Source: Micropruina sp.
Lineage (GTDB): Bacteria; Actinomycetota; Actinomycetes; Propionibacteriales; Propionibacteriaceae
Assembly (NCBI GenBank): GCA_013693855.1
Contig: CP059261.1
Span: 1,079,629-1,084,751, forward strand
Length of the DNA stretch: 5,123 nucleotides
Reading direction: 5' to 3'
The notes beneath the pieces are model-generated. The model did not search any database, was not told the origin of the DNA, and was given only the letters and a program-made list of their open reading frames with translations. Both the position numbers and the translations under genes were made by a program. Shown one piece after another: positions 1 to 5,123 of this stretch (the stretch's first letter is position 1; every line of letters begins with the position of its first letter).

Positions 1-1293
1 GGACCCCTGGTCGAGGATCGGGTCGACGATGCGCCACTCCTCGTTGATGGTGTCCTCGCGGGCGAACCGGTGCCGAAGCCCGCACATCGCGTCGTCGATC
101 AGCCGTTCGTAGGCGTCGCGGCGCTGGCCGAGGGCCGTCTCGAAATCCACGTTCAGCCCGACCTCGCGGGTGACCGTCCGCGATCCGGGGACCTTCGCCT
201 GGACGGCCAGGGTGACGCCGTCGCTGTGCCCCAGCCGGAAGTGGATCCGGTTCGCATTCGGCACGGCGGCATCCGCGCCGGCGAACAGCATGCGCGGCGG
301 CCGGTGCAGTTCGACGACTGCCTCGGTCGCTGCCCCCGGCATGTTCTTGCCGGAACGCAGATAGAAGGGCACACCGGCCCAGCGCCACGAGTCGATGGTC
401 AGCTGCGTCGCGACGAACGTCTCGGTCTGGGACGCGTCCGCGACGCCGTCCTCGTCCAGGTAGCCGACGTACTGCCCGAGCACGGTGGTCGCGGGGTCCA
501 GCGGCAGGCATTGCCGCAACACCTTGACCTCTTCGTCGCGGTAGGCGTCGGCGTCGTCCGAGATCGGCGGCTCCATCGCCAGCAGCGCGACGGTCTGCAG
601 CAGGTGGTTCTGTAGCACGTCCCGGACCGTGCCGACGTGGTCGAAGAACCCCGCCCGTCCTTCCGTACCGAAGGGCTCCGCGAGCGTCACCTGGACGCTC
701 GCGACGTACCGGCGGTTCCACAGCGGCTCCAGGATCGCGTTGGCGAAGCGGAACGCCAGCAGCCCCTCGACCGACTCCTTGCCCAGGTAGTGGTCGATTC
801 GGAAGATATTGGGCTGGGAGAAGGCGTCCGAAAGCAGCGCGTTCAACTCCCGCGCCGAGGCCAGATCGCGGCCGAACGGCTTCTCGACCACCACGCGGCT
901 GCGCGCGGCGAGCCCCACTTCGGACAGCCCATGGATCACGGAGGGGAAGATGTCCGGCGGGATGGCCAGGTAGATGACCGGGAGGGCCGCGTCACTCAGC
1001 CTGTCGGCCAGCCGCCGGTGGGTGGCAGGATCGCCGTAGTCGCCCGCGACGTAGCTGAGTCGCTCCAGCATGCCGGCGAGCTTGTCCTCGTCCACGTCCT
1101 TGACGAACTCGTGGACGGAACTGGCGGCACGCTCGCGCAGCTGGTTGTCGTCCCAGGACGATCGGGCGACGCCGATCACCGGCACGTCCAGCGCCCCGCG
1201 AGCCGCCAGGTTGTACAAGGCGGGGAACAGCTTCTTGCGGGCCAGGTCGCCGGTGGCGCCGAAGAACACCAGGGCGTCGCTTCTGCGGTTCAT
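1..1293 (-). CDS. zwf: Glucose-6-phosphate 1-dehydrogenase, C-terminus cut by window edge
   Basis: Cytosolic enzyme that oxidises glucose 6-phosphate to 6-phosphogluconolactone with NADP+, the first step of the oxidative pentose phosphate pathway. The frame is open for 431 codons from ATG 1293-1291 to base 1. The N-terminal Rossmann motif [10 protein letters not shown] is at residues 12-21, EKPFG at 137-141, the family signature RIDHYLGKE at 165-173 and QNHLLQ at 229-234. D167 and H230 are 63 residues apart, the same spacing as the Asp-His catalytic pair known in this family. The frame ends in [12 protein letters not shown], which normally lies near the C-terminus, so a few tens of residues are missing. 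The start has a GAGGA ribosome site 6 bases upstream, and FFGATGDLA begins right after it, as usual. The N-terminal wording resembles the short (about 460 residue) actinobacterial Zwf type. The gene on its 5' side is unrelated, so any operon continues beyond the left edge. Confidence 0.96.
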   Translation of the reverse strand, partial: MNRRSDALVFFGATGDLARKKLFPALYNLAARGALDVPVIGVARSSWDDNQLRERAASSVHEFVKDVDEDKLAGMLERLSYVAGDYGDPATHRRLADRLSDAALPVIYLAIPPDIFPSVIHGLSEVGLAARSRVVVEKPFGRDLASARELNALLSDAFSQPNIFRIDHYLGKESVEGLLAFRFANAILEPLWNRRYVASVQVTLAEPFGTEGRAGFFDHVGTVRDVLQNHLLQTVALLAMEPPISDDADAYRDEEVKVLRQCLPLDPATTVLGQYVGYLDEDGVADASQTETFVATQLTIDSWRWAGVPFYLRSGKNMPGAATEAVVELHRPPRMLFAGADAAVPNANRIHFRLGHSDGVTLAVQAKVPGSRTVTREVGLNVDFETALGQRRDAYERLIDDAMCGLRHRFAREDTINEEWRIVDPILDQGS

Positions 1294-1598
1294 GTCCGTC
1301 CTCAACGGCTCGGGCCGGCCCGCAGGAATGCGGAGTCGACAGCTGATTCGGTGCCATCATGCCCCGCGAGGCGCGGCCTGTCAGGTGCGCTCGTCGACTG
1401 CCGGACGAGCGAGGTGGTCGGGACGCCCGCTGTGAAGGGCTTGTTCGTCGCTTGTTGCTGGCCGGCGATAGCAGGATTCGACCACTGTCGGGACGCCCAT
1501 GATTCTGACGAGGGTGACGTCAAGACGCCGATCAGATGCAGCATCGTGGAAGACCGGCCGGCGTGCTCGCGGTGGGGGCGTCGTGGGTGACCCCCGGA
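1294..1598. other. Intergenic region upstream of zwf, no gene seen
   Basis: The region between the zwf start and the repeat cluster has no frame with a credible protein. The open frames here give Arg/Ser/Pro-rich translations and have no ribosome sites. It presumably holds the zwf promoter on the minus strand, but I could not identify a convincing -35/-10 pair. Two small sequence features stand out: a 12-base direct repeat (1417-1428 and 1487-1498) and the 8-base palindrome TGACGTCA at 1515-1522. Confidence 0.6.
1417..1498. repeat. Short direct repeat pair GTCGGGACGCCC
   Basis: GTCGGGACGCCC occurs at 1417-1428 and again at 1487-1498, 70 bases apart, in the gap upstream of zwf. The bases on either side differ. 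At 12 bases in GC-rich DNA this may be chance. If functional, the pair could be two copies of a regulator site for zwf, which is inference only. Confidence 0.3.
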
Positions 1599-1868
1599 GG
1601 TTTCGACAGGCTCAACCGCCGGGCGTCACCGTCGGGCGTCCTCTCGCCCGGGGTTTCGACAGGCTCAACCGCCGGGCGTCACCGCCGGGCGTTCTTTCGC
1701 CCCGGGGTTTCGACAGGCTCGACCGCCGGGCGTTCCTCCGCCCGGGGTTTCGACAGGCTCAACCGCCGGGCGTCCTTTCGCTCCGGGGTTTCGACAGGCT
1801 CAACCGCCGGGCGTCACCGTCGGGCGTCCTCTCGTCCGGGGTTGGGCAGGCTCATCCGCCGGGAGCAC
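1599..1868. repeat. Cluster of six tandem REP-like stem-loop repeats
   Basis: Six same-orientation copies of the core GGTTTCGACAGGCTCAACC begin at 1599, 1652, 1706, 1746, 1787 and 1840. Copy 3 has CGACC in place of CAACC, and copy 6 is degenerate. Spacings are 53, 54, 40, 41 and 53 bases. The long units differ from the short ones by an extra 13-base internal repeat of the type CACCGTCGGGCGT. In most copies the core is flanked by CGCCCGG on the left and CCGGGCG on the right, so each unit can fold into a stem of about 11 base pairs with one bulged base and the loop TCGACAGGCTC. Unit 1 (1599-1651) and unit 5 (1787-1839) are identical at 52 of 53 bases, which indicates recent duplication or conversion. 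The cluster lies just after the stop of the DUF5661-like gene and upstream of zwf. It has no T-run like a classical terminator. I recall this core as a dispersed actinobacterial intergenic repeat. Confidence 0.9.
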
Positions 1869-1885
1869 TAACCGCTGCGCCCAGC

Positions 1886-2562
1886 TCAGGCGTCGGCGAG
1901 CTTCTCCGCGATCCGTTCGGCGAGTCGGCCCTTCGCGGTTTCGAGTTTCCGCAGCTGCTCCAGCACGACCGTGCGCGGTTGCTTCTCCAACTGGGCGTTG
2001 AAGAGCTCGCCCTCGGACTCCATCACCATCAGCCGCGCATAGTAGAGCCGGTCCTCGCTCAGGTGGGCGAGCACCACCAGCCCGGTCAGCAGGGGGTGGT
2101 TCATGGTGACGTTCATGCCCCGGTCGCGGCCGTGTTCGAGCTCGACCGCCAACGCGTAGGACCACTCCCAGGTGTGCCCGAGGGTCTTGTTGCGCCGGAA
2201 GCGGCCGGTCGGAAGGAAGTCGTTGATGACCAGTGGCGCGGGTTGGCCGTCGCTGGAGGGCTCCAGCACCTTGCGCTCCAGTAGCCGCTTGATCACCTCC
2301 AGGACCTTCATGCCCTCGTCCTGCGGGACGGTGTTGACCGCGTAGTCCGCGTCGAGGGGGCGATCTCGTCGATGTCCAACTCGGCCCAGTTGCGGCGGAA
2401 ACCCAGCGCCTTGCAGAACTCGCCGACCGCGTCCCGGGTGAGGAAGTCGAGGATCACGTCCTCACCGTCGGTGAAGGCGTTGACGCGGTTGACCACGTAT
2501 CGAGCCAAGGCGTGGACGTCGGCGCCGCCGGCGACGGCCGCGGCGAAGGAGGTTGAGGCCAT
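1886..2562 (-). pseudogene. Unknown-function protein with DUF5661-like C-terminal half, broken by one frameshift
   Basis: Two overlapping minus-strand frames make one protein. The first starts at ATG 2562-2560 (MASTSFAAAV) and reads to about residue 69 (ELDIDEIAP). The second continues with DADYAVNTVPQDEGMKV and stops at 1886-1888. Adding one base to the G run at 2356-2360 joins them into 225 residues. This start is preferred over an in-frame ATG 24 bases further upstream because GAAAGGAG lies 6 bases before it. The stretch ELEHG...NVT..HPLLTG...LAHL.E...YYARL..ME at residues 141-182 resembles, from memory, DUF5661 proteins, which are found in bacteria and phages and have no known function. 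The last 40 residues are charged, helix-prone and possibly coiled-coil. No signal peptide or membrane segment is seen. The break is either a recent mutation or a sequencing error in a homopolymer. Gene boundaries are firm, while the family name is tentative. Confidence 0.72.
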
Positions 2563-2574
2563 GAGGGCTCCTTT
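2555..2574 (-). promoter_or_regulatory. Ribosome binding site that fixes the DUF5661-like start
   Basis: On the minus strand GAAAGGAG precedes ATG 2562-2560 by 6 bases. The alternative ATG 8 codons upstream overlaps this region and has a weaker, poorly spaced purine stretch. The downstream ATG is therefore the better start. Confidence 0.6.
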
Positions 2575-2591
2575 CGGCTCCTCCACCTTGG

Positions 2592-2604
2592 CACCAATTC
2601 GGTG
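2592..2604. promoter_or_regulatory. Imperfect palindrome CACCAATTCGGTG, possible operator
   Basis: CACC and GGTG form inverted arms around AATTC, 30 to 42 bases upstream of the DUF5661-like start. This is where a repressor site or a 5' UTR hairpin could sit. It is short and could be chance. It is also one of the few AT-containing stretches in this intergenic region. Confidence 0.25.
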
Positions 2605-2735
2605 ACTGAGGACACCCTTACTTCATCGAGCTGTACGGCCCTCGAACGACGCCAAGGCCCGCTCGCGCGCGACCCCGTTCTGCAGAGCTGGCCCGCCATG
2701 CTCGGGTCGACGCCGCGCGGGCGAGGCGTTCCGAG

Positions 2736-3106
2736 TCAGGGATGGGGGACGAGGCGGAACGCGGCGCCGGGCGTCCGGGCGGAGATCATCGGGGCGAGGT
2801 AGGGGCTGCTGCGGTACTTGGCCCGATAGGCGGCGTCGATCGCGTCCGCAAGGTCCGGGGGCGTCCTCGAACGTGACGTCGAAGACCCGTCCGGCGGCGT
2901 GGACGCGGCCCTCGGGGTTCGCCTTGGCGGCCTGGTACCAGCGCGATGCCGTCCCGTTGTAGGCGCGGACGTGCAGGTCGCCGTCCACCACGACGGCCCA
3001 GATCCAGGTCGGAGTCCCGTGCGTGACCCTCCGCGCGCAGCGGCGAGACCTTGAGATCGTCGGCCTTGTCGATGGCGGCCAGGGTCTCGGCGGGCCAGGT
3101 GGACAT
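2736..3106 (-). pseudogene. DUF2255 family protein, broken by two frameshifts
   Basis: Three minus-strand frames read in turn give one DUF2255-like protein of 122 residues, the usual size of that family. Segment 1 starts at ATG 3106-3104 (MSTWPAETLAAIDKADDLKV). Segment 2 reads TPTWIWAVVVDGDLHVRAYN and continues through WYQAA to VFDVTFEDAP. Segment 3 reads DLADAIDAAYRAKYRSSPYL and ends RLVPHP at stop 2738-2736. Removing one base near 3016-3018 (a CCC run) and one near 2855-2861 (CCGGGGG) restores a single frame. GGAG lies 6 bases before the ATG. The TWIW, Y.G...WY.AA and DAAYRAKY stretches are what I recall as typical of DUF2255. These are small soluble proteins of unproven function, sometimes compared with flavin-binding split-barrel proteins. 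There is no signal peptide. Either the gene is decaying or this stretch contains indel errors. Confidence 0.82.
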
Positions 3107-3164
3107 GGGCGCTCCGTTCGCTCGGGCGGGATTGCTTCCTCCAGTCAACTCCGAACGGGCCCCG

Positions 3165-3177
3165 CGTACCAGGTACG
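3165..3177. promoter_or_regulatory. Perfect palindrome CGTACCAGGTACG, candidate operator
   Basis: CGTACC and GGTACG are exact inverted arms around a central A, about 60 bases upstream of the DUF2255 start. That is a reasonable distance for a dimeric repressor or activator site. No regulator gene is in the window, so any function is inferred. Confidence 0.35.
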
Positions 3178-3181
3178 GTCA

Positions 3182-3201
3182 GGTCCCCCAGGGCGGGGAC
3201 C
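3182..3201. repeat. GC hairpin GGTCCCC/GGGGACC
   Basis: A perfect 7-base-pair stem with a 6-base loop (CAGGGC) lies 4 bases from the palindrome at 3165-3177. It has no T-run on either strand, so it is not a classical intrinsic terminator. It could belong to the same regulatory region or be chance in GC-rich DNA. Confidence 0.4.
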
Positions 3202-3377
3202 GGTCGTCCGCCGGGGCGGGGTGCGACCAGGCACGACGCTCGGATGGGTCGCCGCCCCAGGGCCTCGGCGAGGCTTGGTCCCGCAGGTGGGTGGCGTGAT
3301 GCCCGGCGCCAGCCCCGTTGCGACCACGGTATCCAGGTGACTGGCGGGCGGCCAGGCACCACCTCGCCTCGATCGGA

Positions 3378-3480
3378 TCCGGGACACCCCTCTCGCTTTC
3401 GTCGGCCGGTCTCAGGCTGAGCGCCCACTTTCGGCTTCGCCGCCGAGACCCGCTGCCGACCTTGAGAGCGGGGACCGGAC
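3378..3480. repeat. Long imperfect inverted repeat, about 100 bases
   Basis: The left arm, 3378-3416, and the reverse complement of the right arm, 3443-3480, share matching blocks in the same order: TCCGG, CCCC, TCTC, GTCGGC, GGTCTC and GG. Small gaps separate the blocks. The 26-base centre holds its own small hairpin, CGGC-TTC-GCCG, at 3432-3442. Transcribed RNA could fold into one long bulged hairpin. It lies between two divergent genes and upstream of the predicted rib promoter. There is no coding potential, no flanking target duplication that I could recognise and no T-run. It could be a degenerate miniature mobile element, a REP-like element or a structured RNA. Confidence 0.6.
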
Positions 3481-3614
3481 GTGAGAGTCGCCGCCCCCAG
3501 GCCGTGAATCCCCGTCGCTCGCGCGGGCGCCCGGCCGGGAACTGGACAGCTCGACTGGAGGGGTGGGGGCTCGTCAGCACTCGGCGGCGACGGGCGATCC
3601 GTGGACGGACCACA

Positions 3615-3642
3615 GCGGACGCACAGGCGCGGGCACTAGAGT
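3615..3642 (+). promoter_or_regulatory. Predicted promoter of the riboswitch-ribXY transcript
   Basis: TAGAGT at 3637-3642 fits the actinobacterial -10 pattern TAnnnT. GCGGAC at 3615-3620 is a weak -35 candidate 16 bases upstream. Transcription would then start near 3649-3651, only a few bases before the first paired base of the FMN aptamer at 3653. That agreement is the main support, since the -35 match is poor. Confidence 0.45.
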
Positions 3643-3652
3643 GGGGGCACAA

Positions 3653-3778
3653 CGTGCTCCGGGGTCGGTGAAAGTCCGAACCGGCGGTGACAGTCCGCGA
3701 CCCGCTCCTGCTCGCAGGGGCGGTTGACCCGGTGGAATTCCGGGACCGACGGTTAAAGTCCGGATGGGAGGCAGCACG
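3653..3778 (+). promoter_or_regulatory. FMN riboswitch (RFN element)
   Basis: The leader RNA binds flavin mononucleotide and shuts down downstream gene expression when flavin is plentiful. Closing helix P1 pairs CGTGCT (3653-3658) with AGCACG (3773-3778). Inside it are the conserved stretches of the class in the expected order: GGTGAAAGTCCGAACCGGCG and GGTGACAGTCCGCGACCC, then a variable stem-loop (about 3696-3725), then CCGGTGGAATTCCGG, and finally GACGGTTAAAGTCCGGATGG followed by GAGG. Five hairpins around a central junction can be drawn. The element lies 82 bases upstream of the ribX start on the same strand, so it controls ribX and ribY. No hairpin followed by a T-run lies between the aptamer and ribX, which favours translational or Rho-dependent control over intrinsic termination. 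Confidence 0.97.
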
Positions 3779-3828
3779 GGCGTTCGTCCCGCCATGGGTC
3801 GTGCGCCGTGGCGTACGTCCGCGCCAAC

Positions 3829-3855
3829 CCCGGTTCGCGTTGCGACCGGGAAGGA
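3829..3855 (+). promoter_or_regulatory. Candidate sequestering stem-loop next to the ribX ribosome site
   Basis: CCCGGTTCGC (3829-3838) pairs with GCGACCGGG (3842-3850), giving 9 base pairs with one bulged T and a GTT loop. The ribosome binding site AAGGA (3851-3855) follows the stem directly, 5 bases before ATG 3861. The stem ties up the GGG immediately before AAGGA, so it could hinder ribosome access when the riboswitch is FMN-bound. The fold is read by eye and its coupling to the aptamer is inferred. Confidence 0.5.
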
Positions 3856-3860
3856 CGATC

Positions 3861-4643
3861 ATGCGCAGCGACACCGCGGCAGTGCGGCGTTTCGTCGCGC
3901 CCGCGTTCCTCGGCCTGTTGCTGATCGGCGGCTGGTGGCTCACCGCCCGGGTCAGCGGGGTGTCGGCCGCGCTGCTGCCACACCCTGGAGCGGTGCTCGT
4001 CCGGCTGGGCGAGTTGATCGGCAGCGGCGAGCTGTGGCCCTACCTCAGGGTCACCCTCGTCGAGGCGCTGGGCGGGTCGGCGCTCGGGGTGGCGGTCGCG
4101 CTGCCGCTGGCGGTGCTGATCCACCGCTCCCGGTGGTTCTCCGACGCCGTCCAGCCGTTCCTGGGCGCCACCCAGGCGATCCCGGCCATCGCGTTGGCCC
4201 CGCTGCTGGCCCTCTGGATCGGCTACGGGCTGTGGCCGGTGATGGTGCTGTGCGCCCTGATGGTGTTCTTCCCGATCCTCATCGCCGCCGTCCTGGGGCT
4301 GCGCGGCATCGACCACGCCATCATCGACGCCGCCCACATGGACGGGGCCGGCGGGGCCGACCTGCTCTTCCAGGTCGAGGCGCCGCTGGCGCTGCCGTCC
4401 GTCCTCGCCGGCCTGAAGAACGGGTTCGCGCTGTCGGTCACGGGCGCGGTCGTAGGCGAAATGGTCCTCGGCGGCCAGGGCCTAGGGACGATCCTGACCG
4501 TCCAACGCGACGCTGTGGACACCGCCGGCATGTTCGCCACGATCCTCGTCCTGTGCGCGCTCGCCGCGACCGCCTACTCCCTGATCAACCTGTGGGAGCG
4601 CCGCTCCCGCATCATCGATTCACTGCGCCGCAGTTCGGAATAG
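3861..4643 (+). CDS. ribX: Riboflavin ABC transporter permease RibX
   Basis: Integral membrane subunit of an ABC importer of the nitrate/sulfonate/thiamine-precursor type. The FMN riboswitch and the following binding protein identify the substrate as riboflavin or a related flavin. The protein has 260 residues, typical of the family. About six hydrophobic segments are visible, near residues 11-29, 66-88, 104-121, 124-146, 185-205 and 222-245. The cytoplasmic EAA-type loop that contacts the ATPase is at about 156-180 (DAAHMDGAGGADLLFQVEAP, then LALP), followed by VVGEM and GGQGLG. The start at 3861 is chosen because AAGGA lies 5 bases upstream. The same frame stays open to a GTG at 3687, but that would translate the riboswitch itself. 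The stop is 10 bases before the ribY start, so the two form an operon. The ATPase gene is not seen here and may lie downstream or be shared. Confidence 0.9.
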   Translation: MRSDTAAVRRFVAPAFLGLLLIGGWWLTARVSGVSAALLPHPGAVLVRLGELIGSGELWPYLRVTLVEALGGSALGVAVALPLAVLIHRSRWFSDAVQPFLGATQAIPAIALAPLLALWIGYGLWPVMVLCALMVFFPILIAAVLGLRGIDHAIIDAAHMDGAGGADLLFQVEAPLALPSVLAGLKNGFALSVTGAVVGEMVLGGQGLGTILTVQRDAVDTAGMFATILVLCALAATAYSLINLWERRSRIIDSLRRSSE

Positions 4644-4653
4644 GGAGAAACCC

Positions 4654-5123
4654 ATGCACCGTCGCGCCCTGTTCGCCCTTGCCGGAGGCACATTGGCCGC
4701 CCTCGCCGGCTGTGCCGGCACCGGCGCCGCCACCGGATCGGCGAGCGCCTCGGCGAGTTCGTCCGCCGCGTCGCCGAGCGCGGCCGGCAGCACGAGTGCG
4801 GCGCTGACGACCACGATCGGGCTGACCTACATCCCCAACGTCCAGTTCGCCCCGTTCTACGTGGCCGAGACCAAGGGCCTGTTCGCTGGGGTCGGCGCCA
4901 CCGTCAAACTGCGCCACCACGGCACCAGCGAGGGTCTGTTCAACGCCATCGCCGCCGGCCAGGAGGACTTCGTGATCGCCGGTGGGGACGAGATGCTCCA
5001 GGCGCGCGCCAGCGGCTCCGACCTGGTCGCGATCGCCGCCTACTACCACTCCTACCCGGTGGCGATCCTCGTCAAGGACGCCTCCCCGATCACCACCCTT
5101 GCCGACCTCAAGGGCCGCAAGCT
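4654..5123 (+). CDS. ribY: Riboflavin-binding lipoprotein RibY, C-terminus cut by window edge
   Basis: Extracytoplasmic substrate-binding subunit that would deliver riboflavin to RibX. The window holds 156 complete codons, about half of a normal 320-350 residue protein. Residues 1-20 form a lipoprotein signal: MHRR, a hydrophobic stretch, then the lipobox LAGC with C20 as the lipid-anchored cysteine. Residues 21-54 are an Ala/Ser/Thr/Gly-rich linker. The binding domain then opens with IGLTYIPNVQFAPFYVAETK at 55-74 and continues with HGTSEGLFNAIAAGQEDFV and AGGDE near 89-113. This matches the NMT1/THI5-like (SsuA/ThiY-type) fold, and the IPNVQFAPFYVA wording is what I recall for RibY. The ribosome site AGGGAG lies 6 bases before the ATG and overlaps the ribX stop. 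RibY is co-transcribed with ribX under the FMN riboswitch. The specific substrate rests mostly on that context. Confidence 0.9.
   Translation, partial: MHRRALFALAGGTLAALAGCAGTGAATGSASASASSSAASPSAAGSTSAALTTTIGLTYIPNVQFAPFYVAETKGLFAGVGATVKLRHHGTSEGLFNAIAAGQEDFVIAGGDEMLQARASGSDLVAIAAYYHSYPVAILVKDASPITTLADLKGRK

Larger units (their letters stand above)
3107..3652. other. Divergent intergenic region, no gene seen
   Basis: This gap of about 546 bases separates the minus-strand DUF2255 gene from the plus-strand riboflavin-transport operon. Open frames in it (for example 3318-3671 plus) give Arg-rich, low-complexity translations without ribosome sites and look like GC-rich noise. It contains a perfect 13-base palindrome (3165-3177), a GC hairpin (3182-3201), a long imperfect inverted repeat (3378-3480) and, at its right end, a probable promoter for the FMN riboswitch leader. 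Confidence 0.65.

Noticed and set aside
637..1590. Long open frame on the plus strand opposite zwf and its upstream gap
   Set aside because: It is antisense to a well-supported zwf frame, its translation is Arg/Gly/Gln-rich with no family resemblance, and it runs on into non-coding sequence. This is typical of the shadow frames of GC-rich genes.
1599..1868. CRISPR array
   Set aside because: Repeats are regularly spaced, but the spacers are near-copies of each other instead of unique sequences, and there are no cas genes.
1499..2284. Plus-strand frame with repeated FDRLNRRAS-like peptide units
   Set aside because: The peptide repeats are translations of the intergenic stem-loop repeats. The frame then continues antisense through the DUF5661-like gene. 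There is no ribosome site and the repeat spacings are not all multiples of three.
2354..2362. Programmed ribosomal frameshift in the DUF5661-like gene
   Set aside because: A C run is present, but no stimulatory pseudoknot or upstream Shine-Dalgarno-like stimulator is evident. The neighbouring gene carries two similar indels, which makes mutation or sequencing error a simpler explanation.
3143..3148. TTGACT on the minus strand as a -35 box for the DUF2255 gene
   Set aside because: No TAnnnT-like -10 box lies 16-18 bases downstream, where the sequence is GC-only.
3182..3201. Intrinsic transcription terminator
   Set aside because: The stem is good, but neither strand has a following T-run, and no gene ends just upstream of it in either direction.
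3318..3671. Possible 117-residue protein on the plus strand in the intergenic region
   Set aside because: The translation is Arg-rich without hydrophobic core patterns, has no ribosome site, crosses the long inverted repeat and runs into the riboswitch aptamer.
3687..3860. Upstream N-terminal extension of ribX
   Set aside because: The frame is open, but it lies inside the FMN aptamer and expression platform. The good ribosome site and normal permease N-terminus are at 3861.

Overview
This window is GC-rich throughout. Several traits point to a high-GC actinobacterium: C/G-ending codons in every gene, a short-type Zwf, a riboflavin-transporter operon behind an FMN riboswitch, and an intergenic array with the core GGTTTCGACAGGCTCAACC. 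I associate that core with Propionibacteriaceae-like genomes, but this is from memory and no search was run. No rRNA, tRNA, CRISPR array, integrase or transposase is visible.

Layout, left to right. (1) 1-1293, minus strand: most of a glucose-6-phosphate dehydrogenase gene (zwf), whose C-terminus runs off the left edge. (2) 1294-1885: a 592-base gap. Its right part, 1599-1868, is a cluster of six same-orientation stem-loop repeats. (3) 1886-2562, minus strand: a 225-residue protein of unknown function (DUF5661-like) broken by one frameshift. (4) 2736-3106, minus strand: a DUF2255 protein broken by two frameshifts. (5) 3107-3652: a 546-base gap holding a perfect 13-base palindrome, a short GC hairpin and a roughly 100-base imperfect inverted repeat. 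(6) 3653-3778, plus strand: a clear FMN riboswitch with a plausible promoter just upstream. It leads into ribX (3861-4643, ABC permease) and ribY (from 4654, substrate-binding lipoprotein, cut by the right edge).

The plus-strand part is a coherent unit: an FMN-sensing leader controls a riboflavin-uptake ABC transporter. A stem-loop next to the ribX ribosome binding site suggests control at translation. The ATPase subunit is not in the window. The minus-strand genes (zwf, the DUF5661-like gene and the DUF2255 gene) show no functional link to it.

I see no convincing new multi-gene system. The items most worth a second look are the repeat cluster, the long inverted repeat, the clustering of three homopolymer frameshifts in two neighbouring genes, and the riboswitch expression platform.
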